In this document: in pieces, positions 15,324-15,494 of the stretch
Numbering within the stretch: the first letter of the stretch is position 1
Layout of the letters: each line of letters opens with the position of its first letter
Notes under the pieces: generated by a model
Seen by the model: only the letters and a program-made list of their open reading frames with translations
What the model was told of the DNA's origin: nothing
Databases searched by the model: none
Assembly: GCA_041677345.1 (NCBI GenBank)
Contig: JBAYQE010000062.1
Location: 1-15,494, forward strand
Source of the DNA: JALOAT01 sp041677345
GTDB lineage: Bacteria; Pseudomonadota; Gammaproteobacteria; Thiohalomonadales; Thiohalomonadaceae
Reading direction: 5' to 3'
Length of the DNA: 15,494 nt
Program-made: the position numbers and the translations under genes

Positions 15324-15494
15324 CTACCGAACGTCCGATGCATTTACGGTGCCAACAGCCTCCGGCAGCGCGAAGCCCTCGGCGCGCATGCGTGCCAGCT
15401 TGTACCGCAGGGTGCGCTCGCTGATGCCCAGCTTCTGCGCGGCGGCCTTGCGCGAGCCTACGCGCAGGGCCTCCGCGATGAGGTGGTATTCGCG
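15324..15494 (-). CDS. fleR: C-terminal end of a FleR/FlrC-type sigma-54 response regulator (partial)
   Basis: Only the last 56 residues are in the window. They form a Fis-type helix-turn-helix (LIAEALRVGSRKAAAQKLGI, then SERTLRYKLARMRAEG), the pattern at the C-terminus of FleR/FlrC, which activates class III flagellar genes with RpoN after phosphorylation by FleS/FlrB. The tail after the DNA-binding domain is short. The stop TAG is at 15324-15326, 28 bases before the fliE start. In Pseudomonas fleR also lies immediately upstream of fliE. The receiver and AAA+ domains are beyond the right edge, so FlgR- or NtrC-like relatives cannot be excluded from sequence alone; position makes FleR most likely. 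Confidence 0.85.
   Translation of the reverse strand, partial: REYHLIAEALRVGSRKAAAQKLGISERTLRYKLARMRAEGFALPEAVGTVNASDVR
15339..15354 (-). promoter_or_regulatory. sigma-54 promoter for the fliE operon
   Basis: On the minus strand TGGCAC-CGTAA-ATGCA matches the RpoN consensus TGGCAC-N5-TTGCA with a single mismatch, and the spacing between the invariant GG (-24) and GC (-12) is exact. It lies in the last codons of the fleR-like gene. Transcription would start near 15328, giving a leader of about 33 nt before the fliE GTG at 15295. In Pseudomonas and Vibrio the fliE operon is known to need RpoN and FleR/FlrC, which supports the call. Confidence 0.75.

Overview
The window is GC-rich DNA, most likely from a chemotrophic gammaproteobacterium of the Pseudomonas / Chromatiales type. 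The evidence is a fleR-like gene followed by fliE-F-G-H-I-J-K, a DUF1249 (YqiB-like) gene, and very GC-rich coding sequence (for example 43 of 60 bases at 4141-4200). The species cannot be named from the sequence.

Layout. (1) Positions 1-1174, minus strand: a gene I do not recognise, encoding about 385 residues with a hydrophobic segment near its C-terminus. Its stop overlaps by 4 bases the start of a further gene that runs off the left edge. Its base composition is clearly lower in GC than the rest (25 of 60 at 601-660). (2) Positions 1175-1854: a long divergent intergenic stretch with a possible sigma-70 promoter for the leftward gene. (3) Positions 1855-6595, plus strand: a compact three-gene operon of an ABC-2 ATPase, a single protein fusing an ABC-2 permease to a GldG-like domain, and a DUF4340 protein. 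It resembles the GldA-GldF-GldG type of ABC system, whose substrate is unknown. A perfect 12-bp GC hairpin follows it. (4) Positions 6653-7976, minus strand: a CbiM-like (COG3235-type) membrane protein and a DUF1249 protein, each apparently its own unit. (5) Positions 7977-8387: non-coding. (6) Positions 8388-15494, minus strand: the flagellar operon fliE-fliF-fliG-fliH-fliI-fliJ-fliK, preceded by the 3' end of a FleR/FlrC-type sigma-54 activator.

How the genes work together. FliE, FliF and FliG build the rod junction, MS ring and rotor. FliH, FliI and FliJ form the ATPase complex of the flagellar export apparatus. FliK measures hook length and switches export specificity. A near-consensus sigma-54 promoter lies inside the last codons of the fleR-like gene, about 33 nt upstream of the fliE start region. 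This fits the known hierarchy in which FleR/FlrC and RpoN switch on the fliE operon. Unusually tight or overlapping junctions (fliG/fliH, fliH/fliI, fliI/fliJ) point to translational coupling.

The part least explained by known families is the low-GC gene at the left edge with its coupled downstream partner. A pore-forming toxin plus immunity pair is one speculative reading; the evidence is only the C-terminal hydrophobic segment and the coupling.
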